Assembly: GCA_028292565.1 (NCBI GenBank)
Contig: JAQGMD010000263.1
Span: 1 to 12,777, forward strand
Reading direction: 5' to 3'
Source: Burkholderia sp.
Lineage (GTDB): Bacteria > Pseudomonadota > Gammaproteobacteria > Burkholderiales > Burkholderiaceae
Length of the DNA stretch: 12,777 nt
The notes beneath the pieces were generated by a model, which saw nothing but the letters and a program-made list of their open reading frames with translations, made no database searches and was not told the DNA's origin. The position numbers and the translations under genes are program-made. This document shows, in pieces, positions 1 through 6,686 of this stretch. The stretch's first letter is position 1, and each line of letters opens with the position of its first letter.

Positions 1-371
1 CGATCAGCGTCAAGCCGTCCTATGGCCTGGCCGATGAACAGATTACGCAAATGCTGCAGGACTCGTTCGCGTCGGCCGACGTCGACATGAAGCTGCGCGC
101 ATTGCGGGAAGAGCAGGTGGAAGCCGAAAGGATCGTGCTGGCCACCCAGTCGGCGCTCGATGCCGACAGCAAGCTGCTGACGGAAGCCGAGCGCGAAGCG
201 GTGATTGCCTTGATGGACCAGGTGCGCAGCAAGGCGCAGGGCGACGATCACGACGCGATCAAGGCGGCGGTGGAAAAGCTCGGAAACGGTACCGAAGAGT
301 TCGCCGCACGGCGGATGGATCGCAGCGTTCGCGCCGCGCTGGCCGGCAAGAGGCTGGACGAAGTCGCGTAA
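1..371 (+). CDS. hscA: Fe-S cluster assembly chaperone HscA, C-terminal end (partial)
   Basis: This is the 3' end of a gene entering from the left; the first complete codon is at position 3 and the TAA stop at 369-371, leaving 122 residues. The visible part is the C-terminal half of the Hsp70 substrate-binding region: a short VKPSYGLADEQI stretch at the end of the beta domain, then the charged, alpha-helical lid (EEQVEAERIVLATQSAL onward). The SYGLTDEQI-type sequence is typical of HscA rather than DnaK, and the tail is not the acidic GG-rich tail of DnaK. HscA is the specialised Hsp70 that, with HscB, acts on the IscU scaffold (LPPVK motif) in the cytoplasm to release clusters to apo-proteins. 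The identity is reinforced by fdx and iscX directly downstream, the usual hscA-fdx-iscX order of the isc operon. The ATPase domain lies outside the window. Confidence 0.93.
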   Translation, partial: ISVKPSYGLADEQITQMLQDSFASADVDMKLRALREEQVEAERIVLATQSALDADSKLLTEAEREAVIALMDQVRSKAQGDDHDAIKAAVEKLGNGTEEFAARRMDRSVRAALAGKRLDEVA

Positions 372-436
372 AGAAAAAATTCAGAATAAAGGTCCGGCCC
401 AGCCGGAACGACACATCATCATCGAGGTAAAACCAA

Positions 437-775
437 GTGGCTCAAATCGTTGTTCTTCCCCATCCCACCCTTTGCCCCGAGGGCGCCGTCATCGAAGCAC
501 CCAAAGGCAAGACGATCTGTGATGCGCTGCTCGAGGCCGATATCGACATCGAGCACGCGTGCGAAAAGTCATGCGCATGCACGACCTGCCATGTGGTGAT
601 ACGCGAGGGCTATGGTTCGCTTAACGAGCCGCAGGAAAAAGAAGAAGACCTGCTCGACCGGGCGTGGGGACTGGAAGCGACTTCGCGCCTGTCATGCCAG
701 GCGACTGTGGACACCGAGGATCTCGTTATCGAGATTCCGAAATATACGATCAATCAGGTCAGTGAGAATCACTGA
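437..775 (+). CDS. fdx: [2Fe-2S] ferredoxin of the isc operon
   Basis: The product is 112 residues, the usual size for adrenodoxin-type isc ferredoxin. Four cluster ligands are visible in the pattern C42-x5-C48-x2-C51 followed by C87; an extra C46 lies within the loop, as in other Fdx proteins of this type. The acidic stretch after the loop (EKEEDLLDRAW) is the characteristic partner-binding helix. Fdx supplies electrons to the IscS/IscU assembly complex in the cytoplasm. The start is a GTG (437-439) preceded by GAGGTAA at 424-430, with about 9 bases between GAGG and the start; the next in-frame methionine would remove the first beta strand, so GTG is preferred. It lies 65 bp after hscA and 35 bp before iscX, consistent with one transcript. 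The segment immediately upstream shows no terminator-like hairpin. Confidence 0.96.
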   Translation: MAQIVVLPHPTLCPEGAVIEAPKGKTICDALLEADIDIEHACEKSCACTTCHVVIREGYGSLNEPQEKEEDLLDRAWGLEATSRLSCQATVDTEDLVIEIPKYTINQVSENH

Positions 776-810
776 TACGGGCTTGCGTTCACAATAATAA
801 GGGGCTCAAC

Positions 811-1005
811 ATGAAATGGACCGACACCATCCGCATTGCGGAAGAATTGCACGACAAATTTCCGGAAGTAGATCCGCTGAAAGTGCGCTTCACCGACCTT
901 CATAAGTGGGTATGCGAACTCGACGAGTTCGATGACGACCCGAATCGTTCAGGCGAGAAGATTCTGGAAGCGATCCAGATGGCTTGGATCGAGGAAGCGC
1001 AGTAG
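811..1005 (+). CDS. iscX: Fe-S cluster assembly protein IscX
   Basis: This small acidic protein of 64 residues has the full IscX pattern: MKWTD at the N terminus, the DPLKVRFTDLHKWVCEL segment, the FDDDPNRSGEKILEAIQ signature and a terminal W. IscX (YfhJ) is known to bind iron weakly and to contact IscS, competing with frataxin and modulating cysteine desulfurase activity; its acidic surface (DEFDDDP) is the proposed binding site. The ATG at 811 is preceded by AAGGGG at 799-804, a good ribosome binding site. It is the last gene of the isc operon here; a hairpin-forming repeat follows at 1042-1080 and the next gene is on the other strand. Identification is firm because length, motif and position all agree. 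Confidence 0.95.
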   Translation: MKWTDTIRIAEELHDKFPEVDPLKVRFTDLHKWVCELDEFDDDPNRSGEKILEAIQMAWIEEAQ

Positions 1006-1041
1006 TCGTACGCAACAGGCCTGATCCCTGCCCCCTGAAAT

Positions 1042-1080
1042 GTAGGTTGAGATCTGCGGCGCGCGCCAATCCCAACCTAC
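1042..1080. repeat. REP-like inverted repeat between convergent genes
   Basis: GTAGGTTG (1042-1049) pairs with CAACCTAC (1073-1080); the arms extend inward to 12 bp (GTAGGTTGaGAT / ATCcCAACCTAC) with one mismatch. The 15-base loop holds a self-complementary GGCGCGCGCC (1058-1067). It lies in the 103-bp gap between the stops of iscX and the histidine kinase. There is no T-run on either side, so it is not a classic intrinsic terminator, though a hairpin here could protect or end either transcript. As I recall, hairpins starting GTAGGTTGGG are dispersed in many proteobacterial genomes, so this may be one copy of a family. Confidence 0.6.
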
Positions 1081-1108
1081 GGCCTGCGCCCGCCCCAGAT
1101 GTCTATTC

Positions 1109-2716
1109 CTACCGGTTCGCAACCTGCAGCGGGATAGAGATGATCAGCGCCGTCCCCTTATCCTTGTCGCTGTCGATTACCAGGTCGCCTCCCAATGCAC
1201 TGGTACGCTCCTCAATACCCACCAGCCCGAACGAATTGGACTTCCTGCGGCAATCGGGATAGATGCCGATGCCGTTGTCCGCAACGCGCATGCAGACGGT
1301 ATTTCCCTTCCTGTGCAATGCGATGTGCACGCTGCTTGCCTGCGCATGCCGGATCACGTTGGTCAGTGACTCCTGCAGGATCCGAAACAGTGCTGTGGCG
1401 CGAGTGTCATCCAGATCAATATCGTGCTCATCCATCGACAGCTCGCAGGCTATTCCGGTGCGGCGCTCGAAATCCTTTACCTGCCATTCGATCGCCGCGT
1501 TCAGCCCCAAGTCGAGCACCGTAGGCCGCAGGTTGTTGATGGTCGAGCGGACCGCTTTCATCGTGGCGTCGATCTGATCCAACGCGGCGCTGACTCGCTT
1601 GTCGAGTCGCGGATGAGCGTTTTCGGTGCGCGTATGCAGCATGGAGACATCGAGCCGCAGCGCCAGCAGATTCTGCCCGAGGTCATCATGAATTTCCCGC
1701 GCGATGCGCGTGCGCTCATCCTCGCGCACGCGCTCCTGGTAGGACACCAGCTGACGCAGCATCTGCTTCGAGTGCTGCAGCGCTTCTTCGATTTTCTTGC
1801 GCTCCGTGATGTCTGTGCAGCTGCCGATGAAGCCGACGAATTCGCCCAGTGGCGAGAAGCGGGGCACGCCGTTGGCAAGAACGTGACGGTAGCTTCCATT
1901 AGCGGCGCGCAGCCGATACTCGGTGCTGAAAGCCTGCTGCGCCTCGAATGCGGCCGCGTGCATTTCAACGCATTCCTCCAGATCATCCGGATGGATACCT
2001 CCGGTCCATCCTCCTCCGACTTCCTGCTCCAGCGTGCGTCCGGTGAAGTCGAGCCACACCTTGTTGAACCACAGGAAGCGGTTATCCGACATGGTGATCC
2101 AGATGAGCACCGGGGCCGAGTCGGCCATGACGCGAAAGCGCTCCTCACTTTCCACCAACGCGAGTTCGGCCTGCCTGCGTTCGTTAATGTCGAGCATCAC
2201 CAAGCGGCACGTCTTTCCTGATTTATCTGCGGTCGCTTCGATATGCGCGTACAGAGGCTTCCGGTCTGCGTTCAGGAAAGCGACATCGTGCGTTTCCTTC
2301 GCATGGCCCTCGAATACTTTTTTCAGGAAGGCGGTAAATGCGGCGCGCGATTCAGGGTCGATGAAGAGTTGTAATTGCCCGCCGACCAGTTCAGAGCGCA
2401 ACATCCCCAGGAGGTTGCCGGCAGTCAGGTTGGCTTCGCAAATTGCCCCGCCTCGATCCAGCATGAAATAACCCACCGGGGCGAAATCGTACAGATCCGC
2501 ATAACGCGCCATGGACGGCTGGATGTCGATGCGCGCTGATTGCCGTTCATTCTCGTGCAGCCTGTAACCAGGCGCGAGGAACTCCGCGCCATCGAACTGC
2601 TTCCCGGTGCGTGTATCGGGCACACCCGATTGACTTGCCTTGAGTGTGCTCGTCGTGTAACTCACCCGTTGCTGATGCGATGGTGCGGCACCCTTTGACT
2701 TCTTACTGTGTTTCAC
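1109..2716 (-). CDS. PAS-PAS sensor histidine kinase, NarL/DegS type (HisKA_3)
   Basis: The 535-residue product has an uncharged-poor N-terminal tail (1-65), a first PAS domain (about 70-180; DLYDFAPVGYFMLDRGGAI), a second PAS_3-type domain with a PAC tail (about 188-310; GSCTDITERKKIEE), a dimerisation helix with the phospho-acceptor H343 (REIHDDLGQNLLALRLD) and a C-terminal HATPase. The ATPase N-box is QESLTNVIRHA (N453), the G1 box VADNGIGI (D480-G484), and the G2 region FGLVGIEER. The EIHDDLGQ form is typical of kinases that pair with LuxR/NarL-type regulators. No transmembrane segment is evident, so it is probably a cytoplasmic sensor; its ligand is unknown. The start is GTG (2716-2714) with AGGAGG at 2724-2729 and a 7-base spacer. 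An ATG 4 bases upstream opens only a 5-codon frame. No response regulator lies alongside, so it is an orphan in this window. Confidence 0.9.
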   Translation of the reverse strand: MKHSKKSKGAAPSHQQRVSYTTSTLKASQSGVPDTRTGKQFDGAEFLAPGYRLHENERQSARIDIQPSMARYADLYDFAPVGYFMLDRGGAICEANLTAGNLLGMLRSELVGGQLQLFIDPESRAAFTAFLKKVFEGHAKETHDVAFLNADRKPLYAHIEATADKSGKTCRLVMLDINERRQAELALVESEERFRVMADSAPVLIWITMSDNRFLWFNKVWLDFTGRTLEQEVGGGWTGGIHPDDLEECVEMHAAAFEAQQAFSTEYRLRAANGSYRHVLANGVPRFSPLGEFVGFIGSCTDITERKKIEEALQHSKQMLRQLVSYQERVREDERTRIAREIHDDLGQNLLALRLDVSMLHTRTENAHPRLDKRVSAALDQIDATMKAVRSTINNLRPTVLDLGLNAAIEWQVKDFERRTGIACELSMDEHDIDLDDTRATALFRILQESLTNVIRHAQASSVHIALHRKGNTVCMRVADNGIGIYPDCRRKSNSFGLVGIEERTSALGGDLVIDSDKDKGTALIISIPLQVANR

Positions 2717-2938
2717 TCATTTCCCTCCTGACACCGCGGGGCTATTCTCCCTGGTTCGGCGGTTAAGAACTGCGCGCCTCGGCGCTGTTCCTCATGTCAC
2801 ACTTTCGATTGCAAATATTGCATTTGGAGTACATCGTGGTTCCGCTTGTGAAGCCGGCCGCCGACGACTGGTGGATTTTATAATAATAGCGCGCGCTGGA
2901 TGCGCCCGACGCAACGTGATACAAACGGCAAATAAAAC

Positions 2939-2957
2939 AGGCGGCCCACGGCCGCCT
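2939..2957 (-). terminator. Intrinsic terminator after the glycine-zipper gene
   Basis: AGGCGGCC (2939-2946) and GGCCGCCT (2950-2957) form a perfect 8-bp stem with a 3-base loop. Read on the minus strand, the stem is followed by GTTTTATTTG (2938-2929), a T-rich tract. It sits 32 bases past the stop of the glycine-zipper gene, so it should separate that transcript from the downstream kinase gene, which then needs its own promoter within 2717-2938. Confidence 0.8.
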
Positions 2958-2988
2958 CCCTTGCCATGCCTGGCTGTCCGAACATGAA

Positions 2989-3639
2989 TCAGGCGCGCGA
3001 GGTCAATTTACCGTTGACTACCCTGACGCGATCGCCGGTATTCCAGCCGGGCTGCGCCGCATACGGGAAGGTACGGATCTTTCCGTCTTCCATGCGTACG
3101 CGCACCTGATAAGTGGTGGTCGCACGCGCATGCTTCTCGACTTCATTTCCTGCATAGCCTCCGCCTACCGCGCCGGCAACCGTCGCCAGTGTTTTGCCAT
3201 TGCCGCCGCCAACCTGGTTGCCCAACACACCGCCGAGTACCGCGCCGGCTGCGATGCCTACGCCACTGCCTTCGCCTTTTTGCTTGATCGCCTGCACCGA
3301 TTCAATCCGGCCGCAGCTTGCGCAGATGCTTGGCGCCTCGGCGTGCTGGCGCGATTGCGATTGCTTGTTCTGTGTCGTACGCGGTGCAGGTTCGCGAATA
3401 TCGTCTGTCACAATTTTGGTTTGTGCCTTTGAATCAACCAGCGCGGCCGGTGAAGTCGCAGCCGTGGCGACAGCAGGAGCATTCGATGCGGTGAGGGCAG
3501 TGGTTGGTGCCGAGGTGCTGTGCGAGTTCGGAATCAATCCCGTCACTGCGGCAACGCCTGCGAGGCTTACCAGCATGACCGACACAGCGGCGCCCGCCAT
3601 GAGCGGATGGATGCGATTGCTTGTTTTCTTTTCTTCCAT
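2989..3639 (-). CDS. Membrane-anchored glycine-zipper (2TM type) envelope protein
   Basis: The 216-residue product has one hydrophobic segment near the N terminus (about residues 13-36, AGAAVSVMLVSLAGVAAV) after a charged start. There is no lipobox cysteine, so it is an anchor or uncleaved signal rather than a lipoprotein signal. A low-complexity Ala/Thr/Ser linker (about 40-103) follows, then a CASCGRIESV motif (C106, C109), a glycine zipper (about 125-166, repeated GxxxG in GAVLGGVLGNQVGGG and GAVGGGYAGNEV), and a C-terminal beta-rich domain (about 175-214, TYQVRVRMEDGKIRTF). This is the layout of the Rick_17kDa/SlyB-like family, whose members sit in the cell envelope; precise function is not established. 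The start ATG (3639-3637) has AGGAGG at 3646-3651 with a 6-base spacer. It has its own promoter region and terminator, so it is probably monocistronic. Confidence 0.85.
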   Translation of the reverse strand: MEEKKTSNRIHPLMAGAAVSVMLVSLAGVAAVTGLIPNSHSTSAPTTALTASNAPAVATAATSPAALVDSKAQTKIVTDDIREPAPRTTQNKQSQSRQHAEAPSICASCGRIESVQAIKQKGEGSGVGIAAGAVLGGVLGNQVGGGNGKTLATVAGAVGGGYAGNEVEKHARATTTYQVRVRMEDGKIRTFPYAAQPGWNTGDRVRVVNGKLTSRA

Positions 3640-3708
3640 GGCTTTCCTCCTTTGAGATGCGCGTGATGTTCGCGCCTATGAATGAATTATCAAAGGTAAT
3701 GCCATGCA

Positions 3709-3738
3709 AACATAGTGGGAGAGTGTTTAAGCTGTAAA
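3709..3738 (-). promoter_or_regulatory. Candidate sigma-70 promoter for the glycine-zipper gene
   Basis: On the minus strand, TTTACA (3738-3733, five of six to the -35 consensus) is separated by 18 bases from TATGTT (3714-3709, four of six to the -10 consensus). Transcription would start near 3702, leaving a leader of about 60 bases that contains the strong AGGAGG. The -35 hexamer overlaps the CpxR-like box at 3734-3748. This is a visual match only. Confidence 0.45.
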
Positions 3739-3748
3739 TGTTTGTAAC
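3734..3748 (+). promoter_or_regulatory. CpxR-like tandem box (GTAAA-N5-GTAAC)
   Basis: GTAAA (3734-3738), five bases, then GTAAC (3744-3748) matches the enterobacterial CpxR consensus GTAAA-N5-GTAAA with one mismatch. Equivalently, TGTAA repeats at 3733 and 3743 with a 10-bp period, the spacing used by OmpR/PhoB-family dimers. It overlaps the putative -35 of the gene for an envelope protein, a sensible target for envelope-stress control. The responsible regulator is not in the window. Confidence 0.35.
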
Positions 3749-3798
3749 GAAGTTTGTTTTTCGCCAATAGAAACGTGGCGCGGCACAGACACCGACGA

Positions 3799-3825
3799 GA
3801 AAAAAGGGCCGCAAATGCGGCCCTT
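3799..3825 (-). terminator. Intrinsic terminator of the prfB-lysS operon
   Basis: On the minus strand the stem AAGGGCCGC / GCGGCCCTT (3825-3817 with 3812-3804; 9 bp, loop of 4) is followed directly by TTTTTCTCG. It lies about 23 bases beyond the lysS stop. A GC-rich stem with an immediate T-run is a textbook rho-independent terminator. It isolates lysS from the glycine-zipper gene downstream. Confidence 0.9.
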
Positions 3826-3848
3826 CGTATTGTTCAACCACCCGAAGC

Positions 3849-5375
3849 TTAGTCTTCGCGGCGCAGGTGCGGGAACAGGATCACGTCTCGAATGTTCGGC
3901 GAGTCGGTGATCAACATCATGAGGCGATCGATGCCGATGCCGCAGCCGCCGGTCGGGGGCATGCCATATTCCAGCGCACGGATGTAATCGGCGTCGTAAT
4001 ACATCGCCTCTTCATCGCCCGCATCCTTGGCCGCAACCTGTGCCTGGAAGCGGGCAGCCTGGTCTTCCGCATCGTTCAGCTCGGAGAAGCCGTTCGCAAT
4101 CTCGCGGCCGGTGATGAACAGCTCGAAGCGTTCGGTAATGCCCGGCACGGTATCGGATGCGCGCGCGAGCGGCGACACTTCGACCGGATAATCGATGATG
4201 TAGGTCGGCTCCCACAATTGCGATTCAGCAGTCTCTTCAAAAAGCGCCAGTTGCAACGCACCGAGGCCGGCAGTCGCAAACGGCTTGACGCCGAACTTCT
4301 TCAGTTCCTCTTTCAGGAAATTCGCATCCTGCAGTTGTACGTCCGTGTACTGCGGCGCGAATTTGTTAATCGCCTGCACGATGGTCATGCGGTGGAACGG
4401 CTTGCTCAGATCCAGTTCGCGTCCCTGGTAGGTAAGGGATGCGGTGCCGTGCGCATCGATGGCGGCCTGGCGAATCACGGCTTCGGTGAAATCCATCAGC
4501 CAGCGATAATCGACATACGCCGCATAGAATTCCATCATCGTGAATTCCGGATTGTGGCGCGGCGATACGCCTTCATTGCGGAAGTTGCGGTTGACTTCGA
4601 ACACGCGTTCGAATCCACCCACCACCAGTCGCTTCAGGTACAGCTCCGGCGCGATGCGCAGGAACATTTGCATGTCGAGCGCATTGTGGTGCGTGATGAA
4701 AGGCTTGGCAGCCGCACCGCCTGGAATGGCGTGCAGCATCGGTGTTTCGACTTCCATGAAGCCATGCTCGGACATGAATCGGCGGATCGACGACATCGCG
4801 GCGGTACGCGCCTTGAAAGTGCGGCGCGTGTCTTCGCTCATGATCAGGTCGACATAGCGCTGCCGATATTTGGTTTCCTGGTCTGAAAGGCCGTGGAATT
4901 TGTCCGGCAGAGGACGCAGCGATTTCGTCAGCAGGCGCAGGTTGGTGACCTTGATCGACAGCTCGCCGACCTTGGTTTTGAACAGCACGCCTTCTGCGCC
5001 GAGGATGTCGCCGAGGTCATAATGCTTGAATGCCCCGTGCGCTTCCGGACCCGCCAGGTCGTCGGTGATGTAGAGCTGGATACGGCCGTCGGCCTTCTGG
5101 CCGGATGCATCCTGGATGGTGGCGAACGAAGCCTTGCCCATCACGCGTTTGAGCATCATGCGGCCGGCGACGGCTACCTTGACCGGTTGTGCTTCGAGTG
5201 AAAGATTGTCGAGTTCGCCGTACTGCGCGTGCAGGTCCGCGGCCTTGTGCTGCGGGCGAAAATCGTTCGGGAAGGCGACGCCCTGGCCGCGTATCGCCGC
5301 GAGCTTGGCGCGGCGCTCCGCAATGATCGAATTTTCGTCTTGTGCGGGTACCGCGGTTTCGTTTGGTGTAGTCAT
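3849..5375 (-). CDS. lysS: Lysyl-tRNA synthetase, class II
   Basis: The product is 508 residues, close to the usual 500-510 for bacterial class II LysRS. It charges tRNA-Lys with lysine in the cytoplasm. Residues 65-155 form the OB-fold anticodon-binding domain ([26 protein letters not shown]). The catalytic domain shows motif 1 (about 198-215, [17 protein letters not shown]), motif 2 ([18 protein letters not shown], 261-278) and motif 3 ([12 protein letters not shown], 477-488, with the ATP-binding arginine R484). The frame remains open 14 codons upstream to a TTG, but the product then gains an unrelated leader, whereas [15 protein letters not shown] at the chosen ATG resembles other betaproteobacterial LysS starts. 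No good Shine-Dalgarno sequence is visible before this ATG. It follows prfB by 50 bp, the same pairing as in E. coli, and is closed by the terminator at 3799-3825. Confidence 0.96.
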   Translation of the reverse strand: MTTPNETAVPAQDENSIIAERRAKLAAIRGQGVAFPNDFRPQHKAADLHAQYGELDNLSLEAQPVKVAVAGRMMLKRVMGKASFATIQDASGQKADGRIQLYITDDLAGPEAHGAFKHYDLGDILGAEGVLFKTKVGELSIKVTNLRLLTKSLRPLPDKFHGLSDQETKYRQRYVDLIMSEDTRRTFKARTAAMSSIRRFMSEHGFMEVETPMLHAIPGGAAAKPFITHHNALDMQMFLRIAPELYLKRLVVGGFERVFEVNRNFRNEGVSPRHNPEFTMMEFYAAYVDYRWLMDFTEAVIRQAAIDAHGTASLTYQGRELDLSKPFHRMTIVQAINKFAPQYTDVQLQDANFLKEELKKFGVKPFATAGLGALQLALFEETAESQLWEPTYIIDYPVEVSPLARASDTVPGITERFELFITGREIANGFSELNDAEDQAARFQAQVAAKDAGDEEAMYYDADYIRALEYGMPPTGGCGIGIDRLMMLITDSPNIRDVILFPHLRRED

Positions 5376-5425
5376 GACTATATGCAGTTTATTCGTGGGC
5401 AAAGAGCGCGTGAGCAATGAGCGGC

Positions 5426-6530
5426 TTACACACCTTGCTTGAGTGACGCGGCAATGAAGTCGTCAAGCTCGCCATCGAGCACGGCTTTGGTATTGCCGGT
5501 TTCGAAGTTGGTGCGCAAGTCCTTGATGCGGGACTGGTCGAGCACATACGAACGGATCTGGTGCCCCCAGCCGACGTCGGTCTTCGAGTCTTCCAGCTTT
5601 TGCTGCTCGCTCATGCGCTTGCGAAGTTCCAGCTCGAACAGACGCGATTTCAGCATCTCCCACGCTTCCGCGCGGTTGCGGTGCTGGCTGCGGTCGTTCT
5701 GGCACTGGACCACGATGCCCGATGGCGCGTGCGTCAGGCGCACTGCGGAATCGGTCTTGTTGATGTGCTGGCCGCCGGCGCCGGATGCGCGGTAGGTGTC
5801 CACACGCACATCTGCCGGGTTGATATCGATGTCGATCGATTCGTCCACTTCCGGATACACGAAAATGCTGGAGAACGAGGTATGGCGTCCGTTGGCGGAA
5901 TCGAAGGGCGACTTGCGCACCAGCCGGTGTACGCCGGTTTCGGTACGCAGGAAGCCGTAGGCATAATCGCCTTCGACTTTCAGGGTCGCGGTCTTGATGC
6001 CGGCGACCTCGCCATCCGACTGCTCCATGATTTCGACTTTGAAGCCCTTGCGCTCGCAATAGCGCAGATACTGGCGCAGCAGCATCGACGCCCAATCCTG
6101 CGCCTCGGTGCCGCCGGCGCCGGCCTGGATATCGACGAAGCAACTGTTGGGATCCATCGGATTGGAAAACATCCGGCGGAATTCCATGCCTTCGACCAGC
6201 TTCGCCAGTTTTTCCGTATCCTGTTCAATCGAGACGATGGTGTCTTCGTCGTGCTCTTCACGCGCCATCCCGAACAGGTCGCGTGCGTCGCGCAATTCGG
6301 ATTCGATTTTGGTGAGGGTGTGGACGATCGCTTCCAGCGATTTCTTTTCCTTGCCGAGGTCCTGCGCACGCTTCTGGTCGTTCCAGACGGTAGGGTCTTC
6401 CAGCTCGGCGTTGACTTGTTCGAGTTTCTCCGACTTCACATCGAAGTCAAAGATACCTCCGAAGTTCGGCTTCGCGGGCAGTAAGGTCCGCGAGCAGGGC
6501 TGAGAGGGAATTTAAGCGTTCTGCTTCCAT
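5426..6530 (-). CDS. prfB: Peptide chain release factor 2 (programmed +1 frameshift)
   Basis: RF2 recognises UAA and UGA stop codons and triggers peptide release on the ribosome. Translation starts at ATG 6530-6528 ([16 protein letters not shown]), reads 27 codons to an in-frame TGA at 6449-6447, and must shift +1 to continue as [16 protein letters not shown], giving 367 residues, close to E. coli's 365. In the joined protein the SPF codon-recognition tripeptide is at 207-209 and the catalytic GGQ at 252-254 ([21 protein letters not shown]). The residue equivalent to E. coli 246 is alanine (A248), the common form, not the K-12 threonine. A GTG at 6439 could be mistaken for the start, but it lies just after the shift site and would lose the conserved N-terminal helix. 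lysS follows 50 bp downstream; a promoter candidate is at 6559-6585. Confidence 0.97.
6446..6461 (-). promoter_or_regulatory. prfB: prfB autoregulatory +1 frameshift site
   Basis: On the minus strand the string is CGGAGGTATCTTTGAC. The internal Shine-Dalgarno-like GGAGG (6460-6456) lies three bases before the slippery CTT (6452-6450), which is followed by the poor stop context TGA-C. This matches the E. coli element (AGGGGGTATCTTTGAC) in spacing and in the CUU-UGA-C core. When RF2 is scarce the ribosome slips one base and reads GAC next; when RF2 is abundant it terminates at codon 28. This is negative autoregulation of RF2. Confidence 0.97.
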
Positions 6531-6558
6531 GATGATTTCTTCTGCGATCAAACCTTAG

Positions 6559-6585
6559 ATTATACCCGAGCGGATAAGCTATCAG
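6559..6585 (-). promoter_or_regulatory. Candidate sigma-70 promoter of prfB-lysS
   Basis: On the minus strand a perfect TATAAT lies at 6564-6559, about 28 bases upstream of the prfB ATG. The best -35 candidate is CTGATA (6585-6580, four of six) with a short 15-base spacer. Transcription would start about 20 bases before the ATG, giving a short leader. The -10 match is convincing; the -35 assignment is weak. Confidence 0.5.
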
Positions 6586-6686
6586 CCGCCTGACGCGCCA
6601 TTGGACGCTTTGTACCCCGCACTTTTGCGGATGCCGCGAGATAACCGGGCATTCATTGCCAAAAAATAAATGGCTGCAGTTGTCCT

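Noticed and set aside
2704..2720. ATG at 2720-2718 as the start of the histidine kinase
   Set aside because: It is out of frame with the kinase and meets a stop after five codons; the GTG at 2716 has a well-spaced AGGAGG.
2879..2884. A perfect TATAAT on the plus strand
   Set aside because: No -35 at a usable distance and no plus-strand gene downstream; the AT-rich patch more likely belongs to the kinase promoter on the other strand, which I could not define.
3867..4886. A 339-codon open frame on the plus strand opposite lysS
   Set aside because: It is the mirror of a firmly identified lysS; no ribosome binding site and no domain pattern.
6439..6439. GTG at 6439 as the prfB start
   Set aside because: It lies just past the frameshift site and would discard the conserved N-terminal part encoded from 6530.
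5561..6484. A 307-codon open frame on the plus strand opposite prfB
   Set aside because: Antisense shadow of prfB with no recognisable protein features.
6617..6630. Hairpin CCGCA-CTTT-TGCGG as a recJ terminator
   Set aside because: Only a 5-bp stem and no T-run follows it on the minus strand.
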